NCBI RefSeq assembly: GCF_037940415.1
Contig: NZ_CP149798.1
Location: 1,302,001 to 1,366,000, forward strand
DNA: 64,000 nucleotides
Origin: Streptomyces sp. f51
GTDB taxonomy: Bacteria; Actinomycetota; Actinomycetes; Streptomycetales; Streptomycetaceae
Direction of reading: 5' to 3'
Position numbers and translations under genes: made by a program. Shown here piece after piece: positions 25,233-33,968 of this stretch; position 1 is the first letter of the stretch, and every line of letters starts with the position of its first letter. The notes under the pieces were generated by a model, which was not told the origin of the DNA, did not search any database, and saw only the letters and a list, made by a program, of their open reading frames with translations.

Positions 25233-26021
25233 TTACTCTCCGAATCCAAGCGTTTCCAGGGCGAGTTGGACAACGGGCGAGGTAGTGGGCTGTTCTGAGC
25301 CCCCGTGAGGCTCGACCGTCACTGCGAGTGACGTCGCGGACTTGTCGAGTCCGTCGGCGACGAGGGGCGTGTCGCCGGTGAAGAGACCGAGAGAACGCGG
25401 TTTCTCCTTGGGGCGCATGAGCCACAGCTGATGGACGCGCCCGCCGGAGGGCGTGCCGAGTCCGCTCAGTGTCACGACGGCGCGCCCCTGCGACGCGGAG
25501 GCCACTACTCCGATTCCCTGGCCCCGCGCGTCCCGTTCACCGGTCGCCCGCGCGTCGGGAGCCGCCAGGACGTGGGCGATCTCACGTGCCTGGGCACGCT
25601 CCTGGTTCAGGTCGTCGCGCGCCTGGGTCGCCTGCACCGCGAAGAGCGCGGCGACGACGAGGGCCGCGGCGGCCGTGGTGGTGGCGAGCGGTGCGAACAG
25701 CGGACGCAGCCTCGGGGCACGCGCCCGGCTGGACTGCTGGGGCGCCCGTGCGCGGGGCAGGTCCCGGGCGGCCTGTTCCTGAGGTGTCGTCCGTACGGCG
25801 GCCAGCACCCGCTCGCGCAGCGCGGCCGGCGGGGCCGCGGCGGTGGACCAGGCGAGCCGTACCGCGTCCTCGGTCAATGCCCGTACCTCCTCGGCACAGC
25901 GGTCACAGCCCTTCAGATGGCGTTCGAATCGGCGCTTCTCCTCGCGCTCCAGCGCGTCGAGGGCGTAGGGGGCGGCGAGGGAGTGCAGATCGCGGCCCAG
26001 CAGTCGGTCGAGGACGCTCAT
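25233..26021 (-). CDS. RskA-like transmembrane anti-sigma factor
   Basis: 262-residue regulator that would hold the adjacent sigma factor inactive at the membrane. The N-terminal ZAS zinc-binding anti-sigma domain has the HxxxCxxC signature in ERHLKGCDRC (residues about 34-43). A single membrane helix (about 111-130, ATTTAAAALVVAALFAVQA) is followed by an extracytoplasmic RskA domain (GRAVVTLSGLGTPSGGRVHQLWLM, a fold shared with Mycobacterium RskA). Release normally needs regulated proteolysis. It starts 55 bases after the sigma gene and is surely cotranscribed with it. Confidence 0.9.
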   Translation of the reverse strand: MSVLDRLLGRDLHSLAAPYALDALEREEKRRFERHLKGCDRCAEEVRALTEDAVRLAWSTAAAPPAALRERVLAAVRTTPQEQAARDLPRARAPQQSSRARAPRLRPLFAPLATTTAAAALVVAALFAVQATQARDDLNQERAQAREIAHVLAAPDARATGERDARGQGIGVVASASQGRAVVTLSGLGTPSGGRVHQLWLMRPKEKPRSLGLFTGDTPLVADGLDKSATSLAVTVEPHGGSEQPTTSPVVQLALETLGFGE

Positions 26022-26076
26022 GCGGCACCCCCCTCTCTTCCGTGCGGATCACGGCCCGGCGGGCGGTCGTCGGTGT

Positions 26077-26619
26077 TCACGCGACCCCTCCCAGGCAGTC
26101 GCGCAGGCGGGTGAGCCCGTCGCGCATACGGGTCTTGACGGTGCCCAGCGGCAGGGACAGCCGCTCGGCGACTTCACGGTAGGTGTAGCCGTCGTAGTAG
26201 GCGAGGGTGACGGACTGCCGCTGGAGAGCGGTGAGCCGGTCCAGGCAACGGCGGACCCACTCGCGTTCGAGGCCGGCCTCGACCTCTTCGGCGACCTGGT
26301 CGAACGCGGGATGATGGTTGCGCTGCCCCTCGCGCTGCTCGCGCTCGGTGGCCGCGCGGGCGCTGCGCACCCGGTCCACGGCCCGGCGGTGCGCGAGCGT
26401 GAGGATCCAGGACAGGGCGCTGCCGCGCCGGGGGTCGAACCGCGGTGCGGAGCGCCAGAGTTCGAGCAGGACCTCCTGCGACACCTCCTCCGACTGTGCC
26501 GGGTCGCGCACCACACGGCGCACCAGTCCGAACACCGGCCCGGACACCAGTCCGTACAGCTCCTCGAACGCGTACTGGTCACCTCCGGCCACCAGTACCA
26601 GTAGTTCGTCAGCCTCCAC
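26077..26619 (-). CDS. sigK: ECF sigma factor, SigK-like
   Basis: 180-residue group IV sigma factor. Region 2 is AFEELYGLVSGPVFGLVRRVV, then RRGSALSWILTLAHRRAVDRVR. Region 4 is LTALQRQSVTLAYYDGYTYREVAERLSLPLGTVKTRMRD (shown in part). GTG 26619 is chosen for the strong GAGAGGGGG site. The RskA-like neighbour places it with the SigK/ECF19 type that in mycobacteria reads CCATCC..CCGAAT promoters. Such a promoter is visible before its own gene (26665-26691) and before the divergent DUF4331 gene (26885-26911), so autoregulation and control of that operon are inferred. Confidence 0.9.
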   Translation of the reverse strand: MEADELLVLVAGGDQYAFEELYGLVSGPVFGLVRRVVRDPAQSEEVSQEVLLELWRSAPRFDPRRGSALSWILTLAHRRAVDRVRSARAATEREQREGQRNHHPAFDQVAEEVEAGLEREWVRRCLDRLTALQRQSVTLAYYDGYTYREVAERLSLPLGTVKTRMRDGLTRLRDCLGGVA

Positions 26620-26664
26620 CCGTCCCCCTCTCCGGCCTTGCACGGCCCGTCCTTTCCCCTACGT

Positions 26665-26691
26665 CTTCGCAGCGAACCCGTCTCTGGATGG
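26665..26691 (-). promoter_or_regulatory. Candidate autoregulatory SigK-type promoter
   Basis: On the minus strand CCATCC (26691-26686) is followed after 15 bases by GCGAAG (26670-26665), about 46 bases before the GTG at 26619. Same layout and spacing as the promoter of the divergent DUF4331 gene. Confidence 0.65.
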
Positions 26692-26884
26692 GTTACGGAT
26701 CAGCGAGCCGAAAACGCGTGTCCGGCACGGATCAGTTCGTGTGTTCCGCGGCCGGTCTGTCCCCCGTCCGCCGCCGGCACCCACGCGCGTCGGGGCGGGC
26801 CGGCGCCGGAGCCCGCCGGCGAAGAAGCCGGGCCGTCGGTGAAACAAGCCGCGACAACCGCCGTAAACACGTTTGGGATTCGAC

Positions 26885-26911
26885 CAATCCACCCCGGCGA
26901 CCGCTCCGAAT
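26885..26911 (+). promoter_or_regulatory. Candidate SigK-type promoter of the DUF4331 gene
   Basis: CAATCC (26885-26890), 15-base spacer, CCGAAT (26906-26911), about 37 bases before ATG 26949. The -10 equals the consensus I recall for mycobacterial SigK and the spacing equals that at the sigma gene. Confidence 0.7.
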
Positions 26912-26948
26912 GGCGTGCGTCAGGCAAGTTGGACAGAGGACGGACGGC

Positions 26949-28490
26949 ATGACACCTATCTCCAGGAGCGGCGCGGGTCGCAGGACTCTCGTGACCCTCG
27001 TATGCGGTGCGCTGGCTGCCGGGGGGCTCGCGGCCGCCGGTGCGACGGCGCTGGCGCCGGGGGCGGCCTCCGCCTCCAGCCACCGGGAGGCACCGCTGAT
27101 CTCGGGCACTCCCCAGTACGACAACACGGACGTGTACGCCTTCGTCAGCCCGGACAAGCCGGACACGACGACGATCGTGGCGAACTGGATCCCCTTCGAG
27201 GAACCGGCCGGCGGACCGAACTTCTACACGTTCGCCGACGATGCCCAGTACGACATCCACATCGACAACAACGGTGACGCACAAGGTGAGTTGATCTACC
27301 GCTACACCTTCAAGACGCACCGCAAGAACGGCAACACCTTCCTGTACAACACGGGTCCGGTCACCAGCCTCGACGACCCCGACCTGAACATCACGCAGAC
27401 CTACGACATCGATCTGCTGCGGATGCACAACCAGCGGCTGGTGTCGAAGACCAAGGTCGCGGACGACGTCCCCGTCGCTCCGTCCAACGTGGGCAAGGCC
27501 TCGATGCCGGACTACGCCAAGCTGCGCTACCAGGCGGTGTCCAAGCTCGCCGGCGGCTCGACGACGTTCGCCGGCCAGGCCGACGACCCGTTCTTCCTGG
27601 ACCTGCGCGTCTTCGACCTGCTGTACGGCGGGAACCTGAGCGAGGTCGGGCGTGACACGCTCAAGGGCTACAACGTCAACTCCATAGCCCTCCAGGTCCC
27701 GAACGACATGATCCGTGAGTCGGCCGGGCAGCCGATCGTCGGCATCTGGTCCACCACGCAGCGCAGGGACGCGAGCGGCCGCTACCGCCAGGTCTCGCGC
27801 CTCGGCATGCCGCTGGTCAACGAGGTCGTTAACCCGCAGAAGGACAAGGACAAGTTCAACGCGTCCGCGCCCTGGGACGACGCGCAGTTCCTGAAGAACG
27901 TCACCAACCCCGAGCTGCCGAAGCTCATCGAGTCGATCTACAAGATCAAGGCCCCTGCCGAGCCCCGCAACGACCTGGTCGACGTGTTCCTGAAGGGTGT
28001 GAAGGGCCTCAACCAGCCGCCCCACGTGCGTCCGGCGGAGGAACTGCGCCTCAACACCTCGATCAAGCCGGCCATGCACCCCAAGCGGCTCGGTGTCCTC
28101 GACGGCGACAACGCGGGCTTCCCGAACGGCCGCCGGCTCACCGACGACGTGATCGACGCCTCGCTCCAGGTGGTCGAGGGTGAACTGGTCGGTTCCAAGA
28201 ACGACTTGGGCGACGCGGTCGACAAGAACGACAAGGGCTTCGAGAAGTCGTTCCCGTACGTCGCCGAGCCGACCTCGGGTTCGCGCGGCGCGCTCGCCAA
28301 GGGCACGACCAGCGGGACCGACGTGCGCAGCCAGCTCGGTGACGCGCTCCAGCCCGCCGGGACCGGCTCCGGTGGCGGGACCGACACCGTGCTGATCGCG
28401 GGCTCCGCCGCGGCGGGTGCCGCCGGCATCCTGCTCATCGGCTCCGGTCTGCTGTGGTGGCGCCGACGGATGTACAACCGGGCCTACTGA
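26949..28490 (+). CDS. DUF4331 secreted, membrane-anchored protein
   Basis: 513-residue protein of the DUF4331 family, whose biochemical role is unknown. Signal peptide about 1-38 (TLVTLVCGALAAGGLAAAGA, cleavage near ASA). The mature start SSHREAPLISGTPQYDNTDVYAF is the family hallmark. The repeat-like beta-rich body covers about 40-430. The C-terminal Gly-rich linker and membrane helix (IAGSAAAGAAGILLIGSGLL) with a WWRRRMYNRAY tail anchor it to the outer face. It is first gene of a probable operon with the TPR and NicO genes. The promoter matches that of the sigma gene, so it is likely the main SigK target here. Confidence 0.88.
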   Translation: MTPISRSGAGRRTLVTLVCGALAAGGLAAAGATALAPGAASASSHREAPLISGTPQYDNTDVYAFVSPDKPDTTTIVANWIPFEEPAGGPNFYTFADDAQYDIHIDNNGDAQGELIYRYTFKTHRKNGNTFLYNTGPVTSLDDPDLNITQTYDIDLLRMHNQRLVSKTKVADDVPVAPSNVGKASMPDYAKLRYQAVSKLAGGSTTFAGQADDPFFLDLRVFDLLYGGNLSEVGRDTLKGYNVNSIALQVPNDMIRESAGQPIVGIWSTTQRRDASGRYRQVSRLGMPLVNEVVNPQKDKDKFNASAPWDDAQFLKNVTNPELPKLIESIYKIKAPAEPRNDLVDVFLKGVKGLNQPPHVRPAEELRLNTSIKPAMHPKRLGVLDGDNAGFPNGRRLTDDVIDASLQVVEGELVGSKNDLGDAVDKNDKGFEKSFPYVAEPTSGSRGALAKGTTSGTDVRSQLGDALQPAGTGSGGGTDTVLIAGSAAAGAAGILLIGSGLLWWRRRMYNRAY

Positions 28491-28505
28491 CCCGGCTCCC
28501 CGACT

Positions 28506-28553
28506 GGCGCGGCCCGCACGCAGTAACCAACCCCCCACGGTGCGGGCCGCGCC
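28506..28553 (+). other. 14-bp perfect-stem hairpin between the DUF4331 and TPR genes
   Basis: GGCGCGGCCCGCAC (28506-28519) pairs fully with its complement at 28540-28553 around a 20-base loop. It begins 16 bases after the DUF4331 stop and ends 49 bases before the TPR start. It could be a partial terminator that lowers distal expression or a 3' stabilising element. Confidence 0.6.
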
Positions 28554-28602
28554 GCCCCCACCCCCACGACGACCGTTTCGCCAAGGACTTTGAGGAGAGG
28601 GC

Positions 28603-30201
28603 ATGTCCCCGCGTACGAACGACAGCGCGACGCCGGACGCCGACAAGGCCACGCCCGAGGAGAACACCGCGGGAGCCGGCCCCGCCGAGGACGCGGTGGA
28701 CACCCCGCCCGACGGGGGCACGCCGGACGCCACGCCCGCCGAGGGGGCCCGCGCGGCGGCACCGGCCGAGGACACGGCCGGTGAGGACGGTGCCGATGGT
28801 CCCTCCGACAGCGGCACCAGCGACACGGGCGACGAGCGGGTGGCGGCCGTGCGGCGGCTCTCGCGGTCGCAGCGTCGTTGGCGGGCCGCCCAACTCGGTT
28901 TCTGTGCTGCCGCGTTGGCCGTCGCCATGACCGCGGGCGCGGTGGTGCTCGGCGCCCTGCGGGACGGAGCGACGACTCCCGCCGTCGCGGCCGTGTCCAA
29001 CGGCGTGTCACCCCAACTGCTGGCGAGCGGCGACCTCGACGCGAGCATCCTCTCCCTCCAGGCCCATCTCCGCACCCAGCCGAAGGACTTCGGCGGCTGG
29101 GCGACGCTCGGTCTCGCCTATGTCGAGCAGGCCCGCACCAAGGGCGACCCCTCGCGCTACCCCCAGGCGCAGGAAGCTCTCAACCGCTCCCTGAAGCTGC
29201 GCCCCGACTACGATCCCGCCCTCGCCGGACGAGCGGCCCTCGCGGCGGCCCGGCACGAATTCGCCGGTGCCCTGAAGTACGCCGACCTCGCCCTGAAGCA
29301 GAACCCCTACAGCGAACGCGCCCTGTCCTCCCGCATCGACGCGCTCGTCGAACTCGGCCGCTACGACGAGGCGTCGAAGGCCGCCGACCTGGCCGACTCG
29401 CGACGGCCGGGCGTCCCGGTCTTCACCCGGTACGCCTACGTCCACGAGCTGCGCGGCGATGTGAAGACGGCCCAACGGGTCCTGAAGCAGGCGCTGGACA
29501 CGGCGACCAGCCGCGGCGACATCTCCTACGTGACCTCCGCGCTCGGCCAACTCGCCTGGAACCAGGGCGACTACCACGCGGCGCTCGCCTACTACGCGCG
29601 AGCGCTCGCGGCCGACGACAACTATCTCCCCGCCCTCGAAGGCCGGGCCCGCACCCAGGCCGCGCTCGGCGACCGCGCGGCCGCGATCAAGGGGATGGAA
29701 CTGGTCGTACAGCGCTACCCGCTGCCCCAACCCCTTGTCGAACTCGGTGAGTTGTACGAGGCCAGGGGCGCGGCGGGCGACGAGCGGAAGGCCCACGACC
29801 AGTACAAGCTGGTGAACGCCTGGATCGCCCTCGCCCACGCCTACGGCGTCAACGCCGACCTCGACACCGCGCTGGCCGCGGCCGACCACGGCGATCACAA
29901 GGCCGCGCTGACCGCGGCCCGCGCCGAGTGGGCCCGCCGGCACACCGTGCACACGGCGGACGCGCTCGGCTGGGCCCTGCACGTGTCGGGCCGCGACGCG
30001 GAGGCCCTGCCGTACGCGCGTCGGGCCACCGCGACCGGCTACCGCAACGCTTCCTTCCTCTACCACCTCGGCGTCATCGAGCGGGCCAACGGCCACGCCG
30101 ACAAGGGCCGTTCCGCGCTGAAGGCGGCCCTGGACCTGAACCCGGGCTTCTCCCCGCTGGGCGCCCGCGAGGCCCGCAAGGCACTGGGGGCGTCGAAGTG
30201 A
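28603..30201 (+). CDS. Membrane-anchored tetratricopeptide repeat protein
   Basis: 532 residues. An acidic Ala/Pro-rich disordered N-terminus (about 1-80, rich in Asp, Glu and Thr) is followed by a single membrane helix (about 102-128, LGFCAAALAVAMTAGAVVLGAL). Then comes a long TPR superhelix (about 150-530) with repeats such as GGWATLGLAYVEQAR, PALAGRAALAAARHEFAGA and AFLYHLGVIERANGH-like units. TPRs usually bind proteins. Here the domain would face outside and could bind the neighbouring DUF4331 protein. ATG 28603 follows GAGGAGAGG. Its stop overlaps the NicO start by four bases (GTGA), so those two are translationally coupled. Confidence 0.86.
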   Translation: MSPRTNDSATPDADKATPEENTAGAGPAEDAVDTPPDGGTPDATPAEGARAAAPAEDTAGEDGADGPSDSGTSDTGDERVAAVRRLSRSQRRWRAAQLGFCAAALAVAMTAGAVVLGALRDGATTPAVAAVSNGVSPQLLASGDLDASILSLQAHLRTQPKDFGGWATLGLAYVEQARTKGDPSRYPQAQEALNRSLKLRPDYDPALAGRAALAAARHEFAGALKYADLALKQNPYSERALSSRIDALVELGRYDEASKAADLADSRRPGVPVFTRYAYVHELRGDVKTAQRVLKQALDTATSRGDISYVTSALGQLAWNQGDYHAALAYYARALAADDNYLPALEGRARTQAALGDRAAAIKGMELVVQRYPLPQPLVELGELYEARGAAGDERKAHDQYKLVNAWIALAHAYGVNADLDTALAAADHGDHKAALTAARAEWARRHTVHTADALGWALHVSGRDAEALPYARRATATGYRNASFLYHLGVIERANGHADKGRSALKAALDLNPGFSPLGAREARKALGASK

Positions 30202-32195
30202 GGGCGCCCAGGGTCCTCGCGCTCTGCGGCACGGTCCTGACCGCGGCCTGCGCGCTCGTGCTGGGCCCGACGGGGCCGGCGAGCGCGCATCCGCTGGGCA
30301 ACTTCACCGTCAACCGCTACGACGGTCTCGTCGCCGCACCCGGGCAGTTGCGCGTCGACCACGTCGAGGACCTGGCCGAGATCCCCGCCACCCAGGCCGA
30401 GCCGGACATCAAGCGGCTCGGCATGTCCGAGTGGGCCCGGCAGCGGTGCGCGACCGCCGCGCACGGCAGCGAGGTCACGGTGGACGGGCGGGCGGTGACG
30501 CTCGCGGCGGGCGCGAGCCGGGCCCAGCTGCGGCCGGGGCAGGCGGGACTCCACACGCTGCGCGTGGAGTGCCGGCTGACGGCACCGCTGTCCCGGAAGG
30601 GCGCGGTGACCGTGCGCTTCCACAGCGCGGGCACCGACCACGGCCCCGGCTGGCGCGAGATCACCGCCCGCGGCGACCGGATGACCCTCACCTCCTCGGA
30701 CGTACCGCGGAAGTCCGTGTCGTCGGAACTGACCCGGTACCCCAAGGCGCTGCTCTCCTCGCCCTCCGACACCGCGACCGCCTCGCTTCGGATCCGCCCC
30801 GGCGGCCCGGCCCTCGTCGAGGAGCACCGTGCGGCTCCGGCCGCCTCCGTGCTCCCGCGCGGCGCCGACCGCTGGACGCAGTACCTGAACGACCTGGTGG
30901 CCCGGCACCACCTGACCTTCGGCTTCGCCTCGCTGGCCCTGGTCATCGCCGTCGGCCTGGGTGCCCTGCACGCGCTCGCGCCCGGCCACGGCAAGACGCT
31001 GATGGCGGCGACGGCGGCCGCGCGCGGGGGCCGGGCCCGGTTCAAGGACGTGCTGCCCCTGGCCGCGTCGGTCACGGTCACCCACACCCTCGGGGTCGTG
31101 GCCCTCGGCCTGCTGGTCACGGCGGGCTCGGCGGCGGCCCCGTCCGTGATCGCCTGGCTGGGCGTGTCCAGCGGCGTCCTCGTCACCGGGGCGGGTGTCA
31201 CCCTCCTGCGCCGGGCCTGGCGCAACCGGCCCTCCGCCCATGGGCACGAGCACGACCACGACCACAGTCATGGGGACGACCACGGGCACGGTCATGCGCA
31301 TGGGTACGAGCACGGGCACGGACACCCGCAGGACGCGAGCCACCCGCACGACCACGTCCACGCCTCGGCTCACGGACACGACCACGCGCACGAGCACGGC
31401 CCGGACCGGGCCCCGGCGCACGACCACACCCACGACCACGGACCGGGCGACCCCCACGACCACGAACACCCGCCCGCCCTCCCCCACACACACGACCACG
31501 AGCACGAGCACGACCACGGTCACGACCATCAGCACGACCACGAGCACGTCCACGCGGACTCGGCGCGCCCCCTGGTACTGGCCCACGCCACCGCGTCCGT
31601 CCTGACCACCGCCCCCACAGCGACGGCGACGGCAACCCGGCCCCACACCCACGACCACCCGCACCCGCACCCGCACCCGCACCCGCACCCGCACGACCAC
31701 AGCCACACGCACGAAGGCCACGACCAGGGCCACGGGCAGGGCCGCGAACACGACCAGGGCCACGGGCACGACCATCGCCGGGGCCGCGCCCCCCACTCCC
31801 CCACCCTCGAACACACCCACGGCGGCTTCACCCACACCCACGAGATCGCCCCCACCGTCCGCGGAACGATCCTGCTCGGCTTCGCCGGCGGGCTCGTGCC
31901 CAGTCCGTCGGCGGTCGTCGTGCTCGTGGGCGCCTCGGCGCTCGGACAGGCATGGTTCGGTCTCCTTCTCGTGCTCGCGTACGGCGTCGGGCTCGCCCTG
32001 ACCCTGACCGCGGCCGGCTTCGCCGTCGTCAAGCTCGGCAGCGGCGTCAACCGCGCCCTGGCCGGACGCCGGCAGTGGGCCGAGGGGCGTCTCGTGCTCC
32101 TCGTCCGCAGGACCGCACCCCTCGGATCGGCGCTGATCGTCGTGGCACTCGGGGCCGGATTGGTGCTCAAGGGGGCGGCATCCGTCGTCGGCTGA
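30198..32195 (+). CDS. NicO/RcnA-family nickel-cobalt transporter with giant His-rich loop
   Basis: 665-residue membrane transporter. Signal peptide, then an extracytoplasmic domain beginning AHPLGNFTVNRYDG (about 32-225). Membrane part begins near residue 240 with HALAPGHGKTLMAA, the NicO signature. Between helices three and four sits a loop of about 200 residues (about 346-550) made almost wholly of His with Asp, Glu, Gly and Pro (DHDHSHGDDHGHGH, HPHPHPHPHP), far longer than in RcnA. It should chelate Ni, Co or Zn. The final helices follow (ILLGFAGGLVPSPSAVVVLVG). Start is GTG 30198, overlapping the TPR stop. Direction of transport is not shown by sequence, though RcnA relatives export. Confidence 0.88.
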   Translation: MRAPRVLALCGTVLTAACALVLGPTGPASAHPLGNFTVNRYDGLVAAPGQLRVDHVEDLAEIPATQAEPDIKRLGMSEWARQRCATAAHGSEVTVDGRAVTLAAGASRAQLRPGQAGLHTLRVECRLTAPLSRKGAVTVRFHSAGTDHGPGWREITARGDRMTLTSSDVPRKSVSSELTRYPKALLSSPSDTATASLRIRPGGPALVEEHRAAPAASVLPRGADRWTQYLNDLVARHHLTFGFASLALVIAVGLGALHALAPGHGKTLMAATAAARGGRARFKDVLPLAASVTVTHTLGVVALGLLVTAGSAAAPSVIAWLGVSSGVLVTGAGVTLLRRAWRNRPSAHGHEHDHDHSHGDDHGHGHAHGYEHGHGHPQDASHPHDHVHASAHGHDHAHEHGPDRAPAHDHTHDHGPGDPHDHEHPPALPHTHDHEHEHDHGHDHQHDHEHVHADSARPLVLAHATASVLTTAPTATATATRPHTHDHPHPHPHPHPHPHDHSHTHEGHDQGHGQGREHDQGHGHDHRRGRAPHSPTLEHTHGGFTHTHEIAPTVRGTILLGFAGGLVPSPSAVVVLVGASALGQAWFGLLLVLAYGVGLALTLTAAGFAVVKLGSGVNRALAGRRQWAEGRLVLLVRRTAPLGSALIVVALGAGLVLKGAASVVG

Positions 32196-32240
32196 GCTAC
32201 TTTTGGGGAGAAATCGCGCGGATGCGAATGGGGGACGCAC

Positions 32241-33881
32241 GTGTCCGAAGATCCGGGCAGTGAACGTGTGATCGCGGGGCGCTACCGTCTGCTCTCACCC
32301 TTGGGCGAGGGCGGAATGGGCACGGTGTGGCGCGCCCGCGACGAGGTGCTGCAACGCGAGGTCGCCGTGAAGGAGGTCCGCGCCCCGGCCGGGCTTCCCG
32401 ATTCCGAGGTCGAGCGGATGTACGCGCGCCTGGAGCGGGAGGCCTGGGCGGCAGCCCGTATCTCCCACCGCAACGTGGTCACGGTGTACGACGTGGCCAC
32501 CGAGGACGGCCGGCCCTGGATCGTGATGGAGCTGGTCCGCGGCATCGCGCTCTCCGATCTTCTGGACGCCGAGGGGCCGCTCGATCCGCGGCGTGCCGCC
32601 CAGATCGGCGCCGAGGTGCTCGCCGCGCTGCGCGCCGCGCACGAGGCGGGGGTCCTGCACCGGGACGTCAAACCGGGCAACGTCCTGATGTCGAATGACG
32701 GACGGGTCGTCCTGACCGACTTCGGCATCGCGACGGTCGAGGGCAGCTCCGCCCTGACCATGACGGGCGAGGTCATCGGTTCCCCCGAATTCCTCGCGCC
32801 GGAGCGGGCGTTGGGGCGCACCCCCGGGCCCGAGTCGGATCTGTGGTCGCTCGGGGTGCTCCTGTACGCGGCGGTCGAGGGCAACTCGCCCTTCCGGCAG
32901 CCCACTCCGCTGAGCACCCTGAGGGCCATCGTCGACGAACCGCTGCCGGCACCCCGCCGAGCGGGCCCGCTCGGCCCGGTGATCGAGGGGCTGCTCGCCA
33001 AGGACCCGGCCGAGCGGACGAGCGCCGAGGCGGCCGAGCGGGAGCTGCGCGTGGTCGCGGCGGGCGGTACGGCGCCGACGCGTCCCCTGGGTGCCGTCGC
33101 CCGCTCGTCCGAGGCGCCGACGATCGGCGCGTTCGGCCCGCCCGCGTCGTCCTCCCCGACGCCGCCGCAGGGGTTCGGACCGGCTCCCGCGACCGTGCCC
33201 TCGGCCCCTCCGGCGGCGGGGCCCGACCGCAACCGCCGGGCTGCCGTCGCCCTGATCGCGGGCCTGGTCGCGCTGGCACTCGCCCTCGGCGGGCTGACGT
33301 ACGCCCTGCTCGACCAGCACAAGGGGAATTCCGGGAACACCGGTCGGGGAAGCAGCAGCGGGGGCACCGGCACCACCGACGGGGGCACGGCTTCAGGGAA
33401 CCGGACGAGCGACAGCGCCACGGCCGGGGCGACCGGCGGCCGGAGCCCCTCAAGCAGCGCTCCCGGGAGCGGGAGTTCGACCTCCGCTCCGCCCGCGCAG
33501 TCCGTCCGGGTGACGGTCGAGGGCCACAACACCCACTACACGGGCAGCTGTCCGCCGTCGAGCGCGCAGGCTCCCTCGTTCACGGTGACGTTCACGGTGG
33601 GCCGTGTTCCGGTGGACGTCGCGTACCGCTGGGTGACGCAGACCGGCGAGGTGACCGATCCGAGCTGGAAGACGCTGTCGTTCCCCGCGGGCGGCGGCAG
33701 GACCCAGCAGAGGACGGTGGTGGCGACGACGTACGACACGAGCGGGGAGTTCGCCAACTCGATCGGCGTGGAGGTGCGCAGTCCGGTGCGCGTGACCTCG
33801 AACTCCGTTCCGTTCGTCATCACGTGTACGACGGAGACCCCGACGGACGGGGCCTCCGCATCCGTGTCCGCATCCCCCTGA
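32241..33881 (+). CDS. Membrane Ser/Thr protein kinase (Hanks type)
   Basis: 546 residues. The kinase domain (about 12-275) is complete: glycine loop LGEGGMGTVW, Lys in VAVKEV, catalytic HRDVKPGN, DFGIA and the GSPEFLAPE P+1 region. A Pro/Ala-rich juxtamembrane stretch is followed by a single membrane helix (about 334-356, AAVALIAGLVALALALGGLTY). The extracellular region is Ser/Gly/Thr-rich, then a beta domain with two Cys (TGSCPPS and VITCTTE) and no PASTA repeats. GTG 32241 follows GGGGGA. It lies 45 bases after the NicO gene and could belong to the same operon. Its C-terminal sensor domain ligand is unknown. Confidence 0.92.
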   Translation: MSEDPGSERVIAGRYRLLSPLGEGGMGTVWRARDEVLQREVAVKEVRAPAGLPDSEVERMYARLEREAWAAARISHRNVVTVYDVATEDGRPWIVMELVRGIALSDLLDAEGPLDPRRAAQIGAEVLAALRAAHEAGVLHRDVKPGNVLMSNDGRVVLTDFGIATVEGSSALTMTGEVIGSPEFLAPERALGRTPGPESDLWSLGVLLYAAVEGNSPFRQPTPLSTLRAIVDEPLPAPRRAGPLGPVIEGLLAKDPAERTSAEAAERELRVVAAGGTAPTRPLGAVARSSEAPTIGAFGPPASSSPTPPQGFGPAPATVPSAPPAAGPDRNRRAAVALIAGLVALALALGGLTYALLDQHKGNSGNTGRGSSSGGTGTTDGGTASGNRTSDSATAGATGGRSPSSSAPGSGSSTSAPPAQSVRVTVEGHNTHYTGSCPPSSAQAPSFTVTFTVGRVPVDVAYRWVTQTGEVTDPSWKTLSFPAGGGRTQQRTVVATTYDTSGEFANSIGVEVRSPVRVTSNSVPFVITCTTETPTDGASASVSASP

Positions 33882-33894
33882 CGGGGCGGGCGGT

Positions 33895-33929
33895 GTCCCG
33901 GGCGGGGCGGGTGTTCTCCCCGCCGGGAC
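33895..33929. terminator. GC-rich hairpin between convergent kinase and lipase genes
   Basis: GTCCCGGGCGGGG (33895-33907) pairs with CCCCGCCGGGAC (33918-33929) with one bulged base and a 10-base loop, in the 87-base gap between the two convergent gene ends. Likely bidirectional terminator. Confidence 0.5.
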
Positions 33930-33968
33930 GGTGTTCTCTCGCAGGGTTCCGGGGTGGGGGCCCGGAGG

